NCBI GenBank assembly: GCA_937894465.1
Contig: CALCRE010000212.1
Span: 1-29,460 of the forward strand
DNA length: 29,460 nt
Origin: an uncultured Clostridia bacterium
Lineage (GTDB): Bacteria; Bacillota; Clostridia; JAAYHZ01
Direction: 5' to 3'
This document shows positions 15,247-23,111 of the stretch, piece by piece. Position numbers and translations under genes: made by a program. The notes beneath the pieces were generated by a model. That model worked only from the letters and a program-made list of their open reading frames with translations, was not told where the DNA came from and searched no databases. Every line of letters starts with the position of its first letter. Position 1 is the first letter of the stretch.

Positions 15247-16248
15247 TCAAGCCAATTTGTCCAAGTCGGATAAAGCGATGGCATACCGTAAAGGATCACC
15301 CTTTATATATGCTTTGAATTCGTCTATGCAATAATCCGCCATGCGAACGGTTTCATCACCTAGTGAACCTGCGATATGTCCTGATAAAAAGACATTCGGT
15401 AGTGTGTACAACTCGGAATCTGCCACAGGAGGCTCCGGCCAAGTGACATCCAACAAAGCGGTTAATGAAGGTCTTTCTTTTAATATTTCGATCATGTCAC
15501 TTTCCACTACTGTTGCACCTCGACCGGTATTGATAAAGGTGGCATGATCCCGCATCAAAGTAAAGAGTGACTTATTGATCATTCCTTCGGTGGAGGGAAT
15601 GTTAGGAGCATGGTTGCTTACAACATACCCTCTTTTGAATGCGTCTTCCAAACTCACTTTCTCCGCGCCTAGCGAAGAAACGTCATCAGCAGATAAGAAG
15701 GGATCATACACAATAATGTTAAGATGAAAGTTCTTGAGTAATTCGATCACCTTTCTCCCGATCATACCGCAACCGATCAAAGAAATGGTTTCTCCGAAAT
15801 TACCGGAACCTTTAAAAAGTTTACCGCTGCCGCCTTGCCCCTTCCATATTTTCCGTTCCGTGATATTTCTAAAATATCCTTTGCAAGACAAGAGTATCTG
15901 AGCCAAAGTAAATTCAGCTACAGGAACGGCATTAGCCGCCCATGCACTCACAACGGTGATCCCTCTTTCAAGATAAGGTTGTGCAAAAGGTTTCACCGAT
16001 CCTGCAGCATAAAATATTATTTTTAAAGACTTTAACTTGTCGATTTGCTCATCTTCAAGCAATGGCATTCCCCATGTGGAGAACACCACTTCTATATCTT
16101 GTAACGCCGTCACATGATCATCAAAATTTTGAGATGTTATGACATGCGGGTATAGATCGGTCATGGAAGATACCGTCTCCATCCTACCCATATTATATAC
16201 ACTGTTTAGATTACCTTGATTGTTGCATAAAAATGCTGCTTTGATCAT
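15247..16248 (-). CDS. D-2-hydroxyacid dehydrogenase family protein
   Basis: 333-aa NAD-dependent dehydrogenase of the D-isomer-specific 2-hydroxyacid family. The nucleotide motif LIGCGMIG is at 157-164 with Asp182 (VYDP) as adenosine-ribose ligand, pointing to NAD. The catalytic residues are Arg243 (NTGRGA), Glu272 (WPEPP) and His291 (SGHIAGS). The substrate is unknown. It differs clearly from the family member at the left edge, so it is not a recent duplicate. In other Firmicutes such enzymes often occur in plant-polysaccharide or uronate loci, which would fit the heparinase and mannonate genes here (inference). AAGGAAGG lies about 7 nt before the ATG. It follows the NYN gene by 16 nt and is probably cotranscribed. 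Confidence 0.88.
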   Translation of the reverse strand: MIKAAFLCNNQGNLNSVYNMGRMETVSSMTDLYPHVITSQNFDDHVTALQDIEVVFSTWGMPLLEDEQIDKLKSLKIIFYAAGSVKPFAQPYLERGITVVSAWAANAVPVAEFTLAQILLSCKGYFRNITERKIWKGQGGSGKLFKGSGNFGETISLIGCGMIGRKVIELLKNFHLNIIVYDPFLSADDVSSLGAEKVSLEDAFKRGYVVSNHAPNIPSTEGMINKSLFTLMRDHATFINTGRGATVVESDMIEILKERPSLTALLDVTWPEPPVADSELYTLPNVFLSGHIAGSLGDETVRMADYCIDEFKAYIKGDPLRYAIALSDLDKLA

Positions 16249-16264
16249 ATGACAACCTTCCTTG

Positions 16265-17080
16265 TTATGATTCTTTTATCTTTATATATTTGTGTGTTAT
16301 ATTCGGATTGCTGGTTTTTCTGGAATTAATATCGAATACTTTCAAAGAGCTCACCAACGGTGTCAATTTCACATGTCCGTAATTTCGAGTATCAAAATCA
16401 GGGAACCGTTTGTTCAGGATATTGCCCACATCGGCTAATGATGCCCACCCGTCTTCATCAGATGTATTGATGATAATGTCCTTTATGGCCTTGATTAGTT
16501 TTTTCTTGGCCACCATTCCATTTTCACCTTTGATATCATCTTTTTTCATTTCTTTGTTATAACTCGTTTCGCCATTGCTTGCTTCGGCGGTTTCAGAATT
16601 TTCTGAATTTTCTTTACCGTTAGAGGATGAAACGGCCAGCACCTCAAGGTATTTGAACTTCTCACAGGCTACGATAAAAGGTTTGGGTGTTTTTTGTTCT
16701 CCCATCCCCAAAACATACATGCCTGCCTCTCTTAACCGTGTAGCCAGTCTGGTAAAATCACTATCGCTTGACACAATACAAAAGCCTTCAACATGGCCGG
16801 AATACAAAATGTCCATGGCATCGATAATCAAAGCCGAATCAGTAGAATTCTTTCCGGTGGTATATCCGTATTGCTGTACCGGAGAGATTGAATTGTTCAA
16901 TAATACATTTTTCCAAGAAGATAAGTGAGGTTTTGTCCAATCTCCATAAATTCTTCTGTAGGTGGGTATTCCATGGTTTGACACTTCATCCAAAATGTAT
17001 TTGATATATTTTTCCGATACATTGTCTGCGTCAATCAGTACTGCTATTCTTTTTTCTTTGTCCATTCCTTGTAGCTGCAT
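16265..17080 (-). CDS. NYN-domain (PIN-like) protein with C-terminal OST-HTH/LOTUS domain
   Basis: Predicted RNA-directed protein. The NYN domain has the acidic PIN-like nuclease residues: VLIDADN, STDSALIIDAMD and SSDSDFTRLATRLREAG. A Ser/Glu/Lys-rich linker follows (SSSNGKENSENSETAEASNG). The C-terminal region of about 70 residues (KKLIKAIKDII...GWASLADVGNIL) fits the OST-HTH/LOTUS RNA-binding domain commonly fused to NYN. The family is widespread but its targets are unknown. The start is uncertain: the frame is open to an ATG at 17152, but the extra residues are unlike the family. ATGs at 17080 and 17065 are closer to the usual N terminus (MDKEKRIAVLID at 17065), and neither has a well-spaced ribosome site. 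It is followed by the hydroxyacid dehydrogenase. Confidence 0.82.
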   Translation of the reverse strand: MQLQGMDKEKRIAVLIDADNVSEKYIKYILDEVSNHGIPTYRRIYGDWTKPHLSSWKNVLLNNSISPVQQYGYTTGKNSTDSALIIDAMDILYSGHVEGFCIVSSDSDFTRLATRLREAGMYVLGMGEQKTPKPFIVACEKFKYLEVLAVSSSNGKENSENSETAEASNGETSYNKEMKKDDIKGENGMVAKKKLIKAIKDIIINTSDEDGWASLADVGNILNKRFPDFDTRNYGHVKLTPLVSSLKVFDINSRKTSNPNITHKYIKIKES

Positions 17081-17148
17081 CACTATGAAATATCCAAAAG
17101 TATGAACTAAAAAACATTTCTTTAACCGGATAGTCCCTATAACCTTTT

Positions 17149-17168
17149 TCATTAAGGCTTATACCTTA
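17149..17168. promoter_or_regulatory. Inverted repeat ATTAAGG-6-CCTTAAT, candidate operator
   Basis: Two perfect 7-bp arms are separated by CTTATA. The repeat lies in the leader of the NYN gene, over the most upstream possible start (17152) and about 45 nt downstream of the predicted transcription start. It is suitable for a dimeric repressor; no binder can be named. Confidence 0.35.
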
Positions 17169-17220
17169 ATTTTATAGGATTCATATCATAGATAAAAATA
17201 TTTTTCTTTCACCGCCGTTA

Positions 17221-17250
17221 ATAATATGATAACTTTTATACTATATTCAA
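17221..17250 (-). promoter_or_regulatory. Possible promoter of the NYN-dehydrogenase pair; rest of the 17.1-17.5 kb gap
   Basis: On the minus strand TTGAAT (17245-17250), an 18-bp spacer and TATTAT (17221-17226). It lies in a roughly 400-nt gap (17081-17481) where I find no gene. The rest of the gap is AT-rich. It holds a paired AAAGCTTT inverted repeat near 17360-17390 and a weak hairpin (GTCGGTT-AACCAAC, 17395-17412) that might help end the MocR transcript. Confidence 0.4.
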
Positions 17251-17481
17251 ACGAAATATATGATAAAGTTATTGGTACATAACGAACCGTAATCATGATT
17301 ATTTTAAGACATTTTCTTTTTTTGCAGCCTTCTCCTTTCCTATTTCATTTTATATAGTAAAGCTTTTCATTTAAAGAAAGCTTTCACCTTTTTGTCGGTT
17401 TTTTAACCAACCTTTTATCATCATTATATATCCATTCCGTTAAAAATCCAACTGTTTTAAAGAATTGCCCGCTTATTCGAC

Positions 17482-18852
17482 CTATTCGGCTGATTCCTCA
17501 ATGATTTCCGCCAGTTTGTCCACTGCTTCCCGGATTTTATCATCAGCAATAAAAGCAAAATTGTACATTAAAAGACTGTCCGTAATCTGACGTACCTTCA
17601 ATCCCGATTCCGCCGCCTTTTTCACCAATTGATCCAAACGAACCGAACGGTTAAATCGAAGCGGTATGTTAACACCTGAGCTAGAATCCTCCATAATTAC
17701 ACCGGGAATCGCCTTCTTTTCGATTGCCTGTCGGGTGACACCATGTTTGATAGAAAACCTTTTTCGAATTCTTCTCAAATGGCGTTGGTATTCACCATCT
17801 TTGATGTAATGAGCCAAAACCAATTGTTCGGTTTTGGATACCGTTTGTCTGTATTTGTGCATATACAGGGTATAAACACGGTAAAATCTTTCCGGCAATA
17901 TCATATAACTGATTCTGGTGGAAGGTAACAAAATGGTGGAAAAAGAACCTAAGAAAATGACTCTGTCATCCGAGTCCAAACCTTGCAATCCGGGAACCGG
18001 TCGACCGGAATACCGTAACTCACTGTCATAGTCATCTTCGATTATAAAGCCGTCAACAGATGCAGCCCATCGGAGCAAATCGATTCTGCCGCTGACCGGC
18101 AAAATGGCTCCGGTAGGATATTGGTGGGTCGGACTGACATAACAAACCCGTACTTTGGTTTTGGTCAATTCATTGATAGTCAATCCATGATGGGTAACGG
18201 GTACCGGATAAATATCTAAAAAATAGTCTCGAAAAACGTGCTGCACATCAGTAAAACCCGGCTCCTCCACTGCAATGCTTCGAATATTCATCTCTCGCAA
18301 GAGCACTGACAAAATTCCCAACAATACTTGCACCCCCGCACCAATGACGATCCGATCGGCATTACAATGCACTCCCCTTGCCTGTAGCACATATACCGCT
18401 ATTTCTTTTCTTAACTCGTATTCTCCCTGAGGAAATGCTTCTCTTAGCAGCTTATGGCTCTCATAGGACAATACCTGATCATAATATTTTCTCCAACCGT
18501 TAAACTCAAACAGATCCTTTCCCATAAAATAGTCATTGGTTTCCGGTTGGACCGGTTGTGAATCAACCGATTTGTATGAAAAACCCGTCACAGGAACAGA
18601 CTCACCGATATCACTGACATAATATCCGCTCCGCTGTTTGGAATAAATGTATCCTTCCAATAACAGCTGGTTATATGCATTTTCCAAGGTGGTTCTACTT
18701 AAGCCCAAATCAAGGGCACCTTGCCGGATCGAAGGGATCTTGGTATGAGCCTTCACATTTCCGGATTCGATCATATCCTTCATATATTGATAAACCTGCA
18801 CATACAGGTCCTGACCTGAGCTTCGATCCAAGTCAAACATCGTATTAAACAT
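17482..18852 (-). CDS. MocR-type regulator: GntR helix-turn-helix fused to an aminotransferase-like domain, lacking the PLP lysine
   Basis: 456-aa cytoplasmic transcription factor. The GntR winged helix (about 14-80) has IPSIRQGALDLGLSRTTLEN. A linker and a class-I aminotransferase-fold domain (about 110-450) follow. The PLP-contact residues SPTHQYPTG and EDDYDSELRY are kept. The position that forms the Schiff base in this family, GSFSK, reads GSFST: Thr at 17935-17937 (codon ACC). Covalent PLP binding as in GabR/PdxR is therefore not expected. AGGA lies 9 nt before the ATG at 18852; an ATG at 18858 is possible but too close. It is divergent from an ECF transporter S component, which it probably controls. 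This pairing with vitamin transporters suggests vitamin B6 or a related amine as effector (inference). Confidence 0.88.
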   Translation of the reverse strand: MFNTMFDLDRSSGQDLYVQVYQYMKDMIESGNVKAHTKIPSIRQGALDLGLSRTTLENAYNQLLLEGYIYSKQRSGYYVSDIGESVPVTGFSYKSVDSQPVQPETNDYFMGKDLFEFNGWRKYYDQVLSYESHKLLREAFPQGEYELRKEIAVYVLQARGVHCNADRIVIGAGVQVLLGILSVLLREMNIRSIAVEEPGFTDVQHVFRDYFLDIYPVPVTHHGLTINELTKTKVRVCYVSPTHQYPTGAILPVSGRIDLLRWAASVDGFIIEDDYDSELRYSGRPVPGLQGLDSDDRVIFLGSFSTILLPSTRISYMILPERFYRVYTLYMHKYRQTVSKTEQLVLAHYIKDGEYQRHLRRIRKRFSIKHGVTRQAIEKKAIPGVIMEDSSSGVNIPLRFNRSVRLDQLVKKAAESGLKVRQITDSLLMYNFAFIADDKIREAVDKLAEIIEESAE

Positions 18853-18899
18853 TTTCATCTGTCCTGTTCACATTATTAATATCTGACACTTTAAAGATG

Positions 18900-18925
18900 T
18901 ACAGCATAGTGCTATAGTACCCTGT
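18900..18925. promoter_or_regulatory. Shared control region of the MocR regulator and ECF gene
   Basis: In the 104-nt divergent gap, TGCTATAGT (18910-18918) is an extended -10 promoter for the ECF gene. Around it lie a direct repeat ATAGT at 18906 and 18914, a nested palindrome AGCA-TAG-TGCT and outer arms TACAG (18900-18904)/CTGTA (18921-18925). MocR proteins bind paired short direct repeats near such promoters, so this is the best operator candidate. Confidence 0.4.
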
Positions 18926-18956
18926 AATGACCATTGATGTCAAGGAGGAAATGCGC

Positions 18957-19712
18957 ATGGATCGCACAAAGAAAATTACATTTACCGGGATTATGACGGC
19001 TTTGGTCTTTATCGCCACATTCGTCATCAAGATCCCCATACCTGCCACAGAAGGATACATTCATTTGGGAGATTGCATGGTGTTCCTGGCTGCATTACTT
19101 TTAGGATGGAAATACGGCGCATTTGCCGCAGGAGTCGGTTCTATGTTGGCTGATATAATTGGCGGTTATGCCCACTGGGCATTGCCTACGCTGATCATTA
19201 AAGCGTTGATGGCAATATTGGTGGCAGTGGCTGTGAATTTGGTAAAGACACGAAATAAAATTGCATTTTGCGGGTTAACAGCATTGAGCTGGACACTTTT
19301 TATCACTTTTATGAGACGAGTGTTATCCACCGGATTGATCGGTGATCGGGAAAACTTAATGGTAGAAGTTGGCGCTGAAACTGACGCACAACTGACCAAC
19401 CTTGCCAATGTGTCTTATACAGTATTGTACGTATCGGCATTTGTTGTCATTGCCATTGCAGTCGTATTGTGGTTTTACTTTAAAAAGAATAACAAAAGTG
19501 TAGACATTATGTATATACCGGGTTTAATCGCATCCGGTTTATGGATGGTGGCCGGTTACTATTTAGCATCTTTGATCATGTATCAAAATCCTGTGGTACC
19601 CATATTCAGTATCCCTGCAAACCTTTTACAGTTCGTTGCAGGATTTGTATTGGCCATGGTCATATATGCACCTTTGAAAAAGACTTTTGATAAGCTCACC
19701 CTAGAATCATAA
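18957..19712 (+). CDS. ECF transporter S component (vitamin-type substrate binder)
   Basis: 251-aa integral membrane protein with about six helices. It has the layout of energy-coupling-factor S components: an N-terminal helix (GIMTALVFIATFVI), then GYIHLGDCMVFLAALLLGW and ADIIGGYAHWALPTLIIKALM, then later helices near 120-250. An S component binds a vitamin and works with the shared EcfAA'T module, which is not in this window. The substrate is not readable; the divergent MocR regulator suggests a pyridoxine-like compound (inference). AAGGAGG (18942-18948) is 8 nt before the ATG at 18957; upstream ATGs at 18927 and 18951 are wrongly spaced. A terminator follows at 19742. Confidence 0.85.
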   Translation: MDRTKKITFTGIMTALVFIATFVIKIPIPATEGYIHLGDCMVFLAALLLGWKYGAFAAGVGSMLADIIGGYAHWALPTLIIKALMAILVAVAVNLVKTRNKIAFCGLTALSWTLFITFMRRVLSTGLIGDRENLMVEVGAETDAQLTNLANVSYTVLYVSAFVVIAIAVVLWFYFKKNNKSVDIMYIPGLIASGLWMVAGYYLASLIMYQNPVVPIFSIPANLLQFVAGFVLAMVIYAPLKKTFDKLTLES

Positions 19713-19741
19713 AGATCAAAAAAACAGTAACGTGAAGTTAT

Positions 19742-19776
19742 GAAAGGCAGGCGGTAAATTTGCCGCCTGCCTTTTC
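19742..19776. terminator. Bidirectional terminator between the ECF gene and ABC exporter
   Basis: AAAGGCAGGCGG (19743-19754) pairs perfectly with CCGCCTGCCTTT (19763-19774) across an 8-nt loop. On the plus strand a TTTTC follows, and the minus strand ends in CCTTTC. It serves both converging genes. Confidence 0.88.
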
Positions 19777-19781
19777 ATCTT

Positions 19782-21533
19782 TTACATCGCCAATGTTTGA
19801 AGCGAGCTTTGTGCTTTGCACAGTCTGGTGTACAATCCGTTATGTTGCAAAAGTTCATCATGCCTTCCGCATTCTAAAACCTCGCCATCTTTCAACACGA
19901 TGATTTGATCAGCTTCCCGAATGGTAGACAAGCGATGTGCAATGACTATGGATGTCTTGTTTTCTTTCAAATGATTCAATGCATCTTGAATCATTTTCTC
20001 CGTTTGGGTGTCCACAGAAGAAGTGGCTTCATCCAAAATTAAGATGGGTGCATCCTTTAACAAAGCCCTTGCAATGGATATTCTTTGTTTTTGGCCTCCG
20101 GATAACTTGACTCCTCGTTCTCCCACCTTGGTGTCATAACCGTTCTCCAATTCCAATATGAAATCATGAGCGTTTGCCGTCTTGGCAGCCTCAACCAATT
20201 CTTCTTCGGTGGCTTCCGGGTTTCCATAAAGTATGTTTTCTCTCACCGTTCCATTGAACAAGAATACATCTTGAGATACCAAGCTGATTTGCCTGCGTAA
20301 GCTCTCCAATGTTATATTCTGTATATTGATATTGTCTATACAGATTTCACCGGAGTCCACATCGTAAAACCTGGGAATCAAGCTTGCTATAGTGGTTTTT
20401 CCCACACCGGTAGCTCCTACCAAAGCCAATGTTTCGCCGCTTTTCACCTTGAAAGAAATGTTGTTGAGAACCGGGATCTTATCATTGTAGCGGAAACAAA
20501 CCGATTTAAATTCAATGTCTCCTGCACATCGATCAATCTCTTCGAGACCGGGCTTGCCATAAGCTTCCGGTTTCTCATTTAATATTTTTAAAACCTTTTC
20601 CGCACTGGCTAAGGCATGTTGTATACCTTCGTTTATATTTCCCAATGAAATGATGGGTTGGTAAAACATTTCCACATACATTAAAAAAGCTACTAAATCG
20701 GAAATTGGCATCTGACCGGTCAATGCCAATCTTCCTCCGAAGAAGATGACAATGATGGTTCCTAAACCGGATACAAGTTCTATACCGGGATGAAATGAAT
20801 TACTCAATCTTAAAGCTCTCAGTATGGCCTTTGTGTAGGCATTAATGTGTTTGCTCGTTTTATTGCTTTCATGTTCTTCTTGAGAGAATGCTTTGATTTC
20901 TTTGATTCCGGTGAAATTATCCTGAAGTACCGAATTGACATTGGCAATTTTATCTTGTGCATCCGAGAATCTCGGGCGGGATGATTTACTGAATTTTAAC
21001 ACCATCCATGCCAACAAAGGAATGGGTATGAGAGTATACAGTGCCAATGTGCTGTTCATGGTAAAAAGAAGCACAGATATCCCTATAAACATAAACCCGT
21101 TAACAATGATGGTAGGAATGGCATGAGCCAATAACTGTTCAAAATTATTAGTATCATTGATGACCCTAGACATTAACTCCCCTGTCTGTTTATCATTGAA
21201 ATATTTCATCGACAGTTTTTGGATGTGATTATACATGGTGGAACGAATGTCGTCCAATATGTTCCATGCTGAATAATGAGACACATAATTGGTTCCAAAT
21301 CTGGATACCGCCCGTAATATGTAAATGATGACCACAGTTAAAGCAAGCATACCCACTCTTCGCAAGCCGTCTTGGGTTCCTAATACCCCTTCTTCAATGG
21401 TTGCAATCAATCTTCTGATTGCCCAGGGTCCTGCCATACTCATAACCGTCACAAAGATCATACAGAATGTCGCCAGGACAACCCACCACCGATACGGCTT
21501 TACAAAGCGCATTAAACCTTTTAACTCTTTCAT
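19782..21533 (-). CDS. ABC exporter half-transporter (fused membrane and ATPase domains)
   Basis: 583-aa multidrug/lipid-type ABC exporter half. About six membrane helices cover residues 10-310, followed by an ATPase domain with Walker A GATGVGKTT, Q-loop SLVSQDVFLF, signature LSGGQKQR, Walker B ILILDEATSSVD and switch His in IAHRLST. All motifs are intact, and with no second half nearby it is likely a homodimer. The substrate is unknown; drugs, peptides or lipids are possible. An ATG at 21548 is in frame, but the AAAGGTGA ribosome site lies inside that extension, just before the ATG at 21533. It is 21 nt after the MarR gene and shares its promoter, so drug-type induction through MarR is likely. 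Confidence 0.93.
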   Translation of the reverse strand: MKELKGLMRFVKPYRWWVVLATFCMIFVTVMSMAGPWAIRRLIATIEEGVLGTQDGLRRVGMLALTVVIIYILRAVSRFGTNYVSHYSAWNILDDIRSTMYNHIQKLSMKYFNDKQTGELMSRVINDTNNFEQLLAHAIPTIIVNGFMFIGISVLLFTMNSTLALYTLIPIPLLAWMVLKFSKSSRPRFSDAQDKIANVNSVLQDNFTGIKEIKAFSQEEHESNKTSKHINAYTKAILRALRLSNSFHPGIELVSGLGTIIVIFFGGRLALTGQMPISDLVAFLMYVEMFYQPIISLGNINEGIQHALASAEKVLKILNEKPEAYGKPGLEEIDRCAGDIEFKSVCFRYNDKIPVLNNISFKVKSGETLALVGATGVGKTTIASLIPRFYDVDSGEICIDNINIQNITLESLRRQISLVSQDVFLFNGTVRENILYGNPEATEEELVEAAKTANAHDFILELENGYDTKVGERGVKLSGGQKQRISIARALLKDAPILILDEATSSVDTQTEKMIQDALNHLKENKTSIVIAHRLSTIREADQIIVLKDGEVLECGRHDELLQHNGLYTRLCKAQSSLQTLAM

Positions 21534-21554
21534 AAATTCACCTTTCATTTGTGC

Positions 21555-21965
21555 TTATCTTTTATTTTCATTTAATATGGTCAGCAATCCCTTGAGTGTT
21601 TCAAGTTCCTCACCGGTCAGAAGACCCAGTCTCTTTTCAATGTTCTCAGCATGAACCGGAATGAGTCGGTTTCTTAAGTTGTTACCCTCATCGGTCAGCA
21701 TAATCAACCAAACTCTTCGATCCGCTTCGGAATGCCGCCGATACACCCAACCGTTTTCCTCCATTCGATCGATCAAGCCGGTCATATTACTGGCATTACA
21801 ATTTAATTCCTTTGCAAGCTCATTGACCGGTGTTCCGTCAGCCTGAATATGATACAATGCATGAAATTGCTGCCATGTGATTCCGTTATCTTCAATCATC
21901 GTGCGTAAGTCATTTTTCATGTTCTTCGCTGTTACCCTTAACAGCCGATATACATCGGTATACAA
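21555..21965 (-). CDS. MarR-family transcriptional regulator
   Basis: 136-aa winged-helix regulator. The helix-turn-helix is visible in VNELAKELNCNASNMTGLIDRMEENGWVYRR, given here by its key parts: recognition helix CNASNMTGLIDRME and wing RRHSEADRRVWLIMLT. MarR proteins are usually dimeric repressors released by small aromatic or toxic ligands or by oxidation. The likely target is its own promoter and the ABC exporter downstream. The frame is open to a TTG at 22031, but that lies by the -10 box. AGGAGGG (21973-21978 region) sits 8 nt before a TTG at 21965, which fits the usual MarR length. Confidence 0.9.
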   Translation of the reverse strand: MYTDVYRLLRVTAKNMKNDLRTMIEDNGITWQQFHALYHIQADGTPVNELAKELNCNASNMTGLIDRMEENGWVYRRHSEADRRVWLIMLTDEGNNLRNRLIPVHAENIEKRLGLLTGEELETLKGLLTILNENKR

Positions 21966-22019
21966 AACAAATCCCTCCTTCGGTTCAAAATACTTACCAT
22001 ATGAACTATATACACCTAA

Positions 22020-22047
22020 ATTATATTTCAATGAAATGATCTGTCAA
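22020..22047 (-). promoter_or_regulatory. Sigma-A promoter of marR-ABC
   Basis: On the minus strand a perfect TTGACA (22042-22047), a 16-bp spacer and a perfect TATAAT (22020-22025). The predicted start near 22013 gives a leader of about 48 nt that contains a CATATG-centred, partly symmetric sequence (21998-22003), a possible MarR site. Confidence 0.8.
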
Positions 22048-22052
22048 GATTA

Positions 22053-23090
22053 TTAAAGAATAAATCCGTATTCTTTTCCTTTCGGCTCAGTCCTTTCGAT
22101 CCCTTGTATGACGAAGGAAACCGTATCTAGCCGGTGATCACTCGGTATTGAATAACAAAAGGAAAGGGGGAATCCGTGTTTGCCACAATGTACATGATTT
22201 TCTTTCTTTCCGACAATAATTGAGGTCGGCCCGTCTGCTCCCCCGATGATACCGATGGCTGAAGCTTGTTTTTGTTCTTTATGTCCAATGGATACATCAC
22301 CGACCATATCCAACCTGTTGTCAAACATCAATGTTTCACCCTTAGATAAAGGGGGAGAGATCTCGTAGGAAGCTTGGTAAATTTGAAAACCTGTATTTGT
22401 CTCTTTATTACCAAGTGGTAACTCAAATGGTGTTAACTGTTGGAGATATAATGTATGTTCCATTCCTGTCAAAGGATGTGCAAAAGATATATTGTGTTCT
22501 TCCTTTTGTCGGGTCGACATATGGATGGTAATGTCCAACGGATCGTAATGTCTGTGCGGTTCCGTGGTCATATGCAACCGATTCACATGCTCCGGCCATA
22601 TAAACCGTAATAGTTTTTGAAAAATAGAATCGCTTTTGGGATATCGAACACAAAAACGTTCTATGGCAAAGCAATCCCTGCCCTTTAAATATTCAGCATA
22701 TTCCTTTTTAATATCTTCAAGAACATTCACATCTTCTTTCAACCAAGGAATACACATCATGCTGCTTGAGGAAAATCCATCATCTGTCTTTTTCCCATTG
22801 ATCCGAATCTCTTGAAGGGAAATATTTTGAAAAGGATTTTCTTGACGCATTGAACGCTTTTGAACCGAAGTCATTTTGTTTTGTATATGCTCATACTTTT
22901 CATAAAATGTGCGTAGTTTTGATTCATCCAAAATAGTGATGACATCAAAAACAATCCCTCGGGGAAAACGATATATAATAGGGATGCATCGTTTTGTACC
23001 TGAATATTCAAATTGCAGGTTTGCTTTTTGTGGCGAACCGTGACAACCTTTTCCTTTGCTCCATAAACTTGAGTTAAAAAATATTTTCAA
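22053..23090 (-). CDS. Unrecognised protein carrying a GIIGGADGPTSI motif
   Basis: 345-aa soluble, charged protein with no membrane helices or signal peptide. I do not recognise a full-length family. An N-terminal part has FPRGIVFDVITILDESKLR (42-60). A middle part holds a Cys/Arg-rich segment (FAIERFCVRYPK). Near the C terminus, residues 278-292 read AIGIIGGADGPTSII. That string is almost identical to the conserved membrane-helix motif of the beta subunit of Na+-translocating decarboxylases (OadB/GcdB), yet here it is in a soluble context. The TTG start is supported by AAGGA 8 nt upstream. It lies 21 nt after the heparinase-like gene, so it is probably cotranscribed. Function unknown. Confidence 0.7.
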   Translation of the reverse strand: MKIFFNSSLWSKGKGCHGSPQKANLQFEYSGTKRCIPIIYRFPRGIVFDVITILDESKLRTFYEKYEHIQNKMTSVQKRSMRQENPFQNISLQEIRINGKKTDDGFSSSSMMCIPWLKEDVNVLEDIKKEYAEYLKGRDCFAIERFCVRYPKSDSIFQKLLRFIWPEHVNRLHMTTEPHRHYDPLDITIHMSTRQKEEHNISFAHPLTGMEHTLYLQQLTPFELPLGNKETNTGFQIYQASYEISPPLSKGETLMFDNRLDMVGDVSIGHKEQKQASAIGIIGGADGPTSIIVGKKENHVHCGKHGFPLSFCYSIPSDHRLDTVSFVIQGIERTEPKGKEYGFIL

Positions 23091-23111
23091 TTAATTTTTC
23101 CTTTCGTCTTC

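Noticed and set aside
17359..17412. AAAGCTTT inverted repeat and nearby hairpin as a strong terminator or small RNA
   Set aside because: The stems are short, AT-rich and lack a clean T-run in the direction of the MocR gene; noted only as weak structure in the gap.
17420..17425. Possible 16-codon peptide on the minus strand in the 17.1-17.5 kb gap
   Set aside because: No ribosome site before its ATG and no recognisable composition.
18927..18956. Longer N terminus for the ECF S component from an ATG at 18927
   Set aside because: The AAGGAGG ribosome site lies inside this extension and is correctly spaced only for the ATG at 18957.
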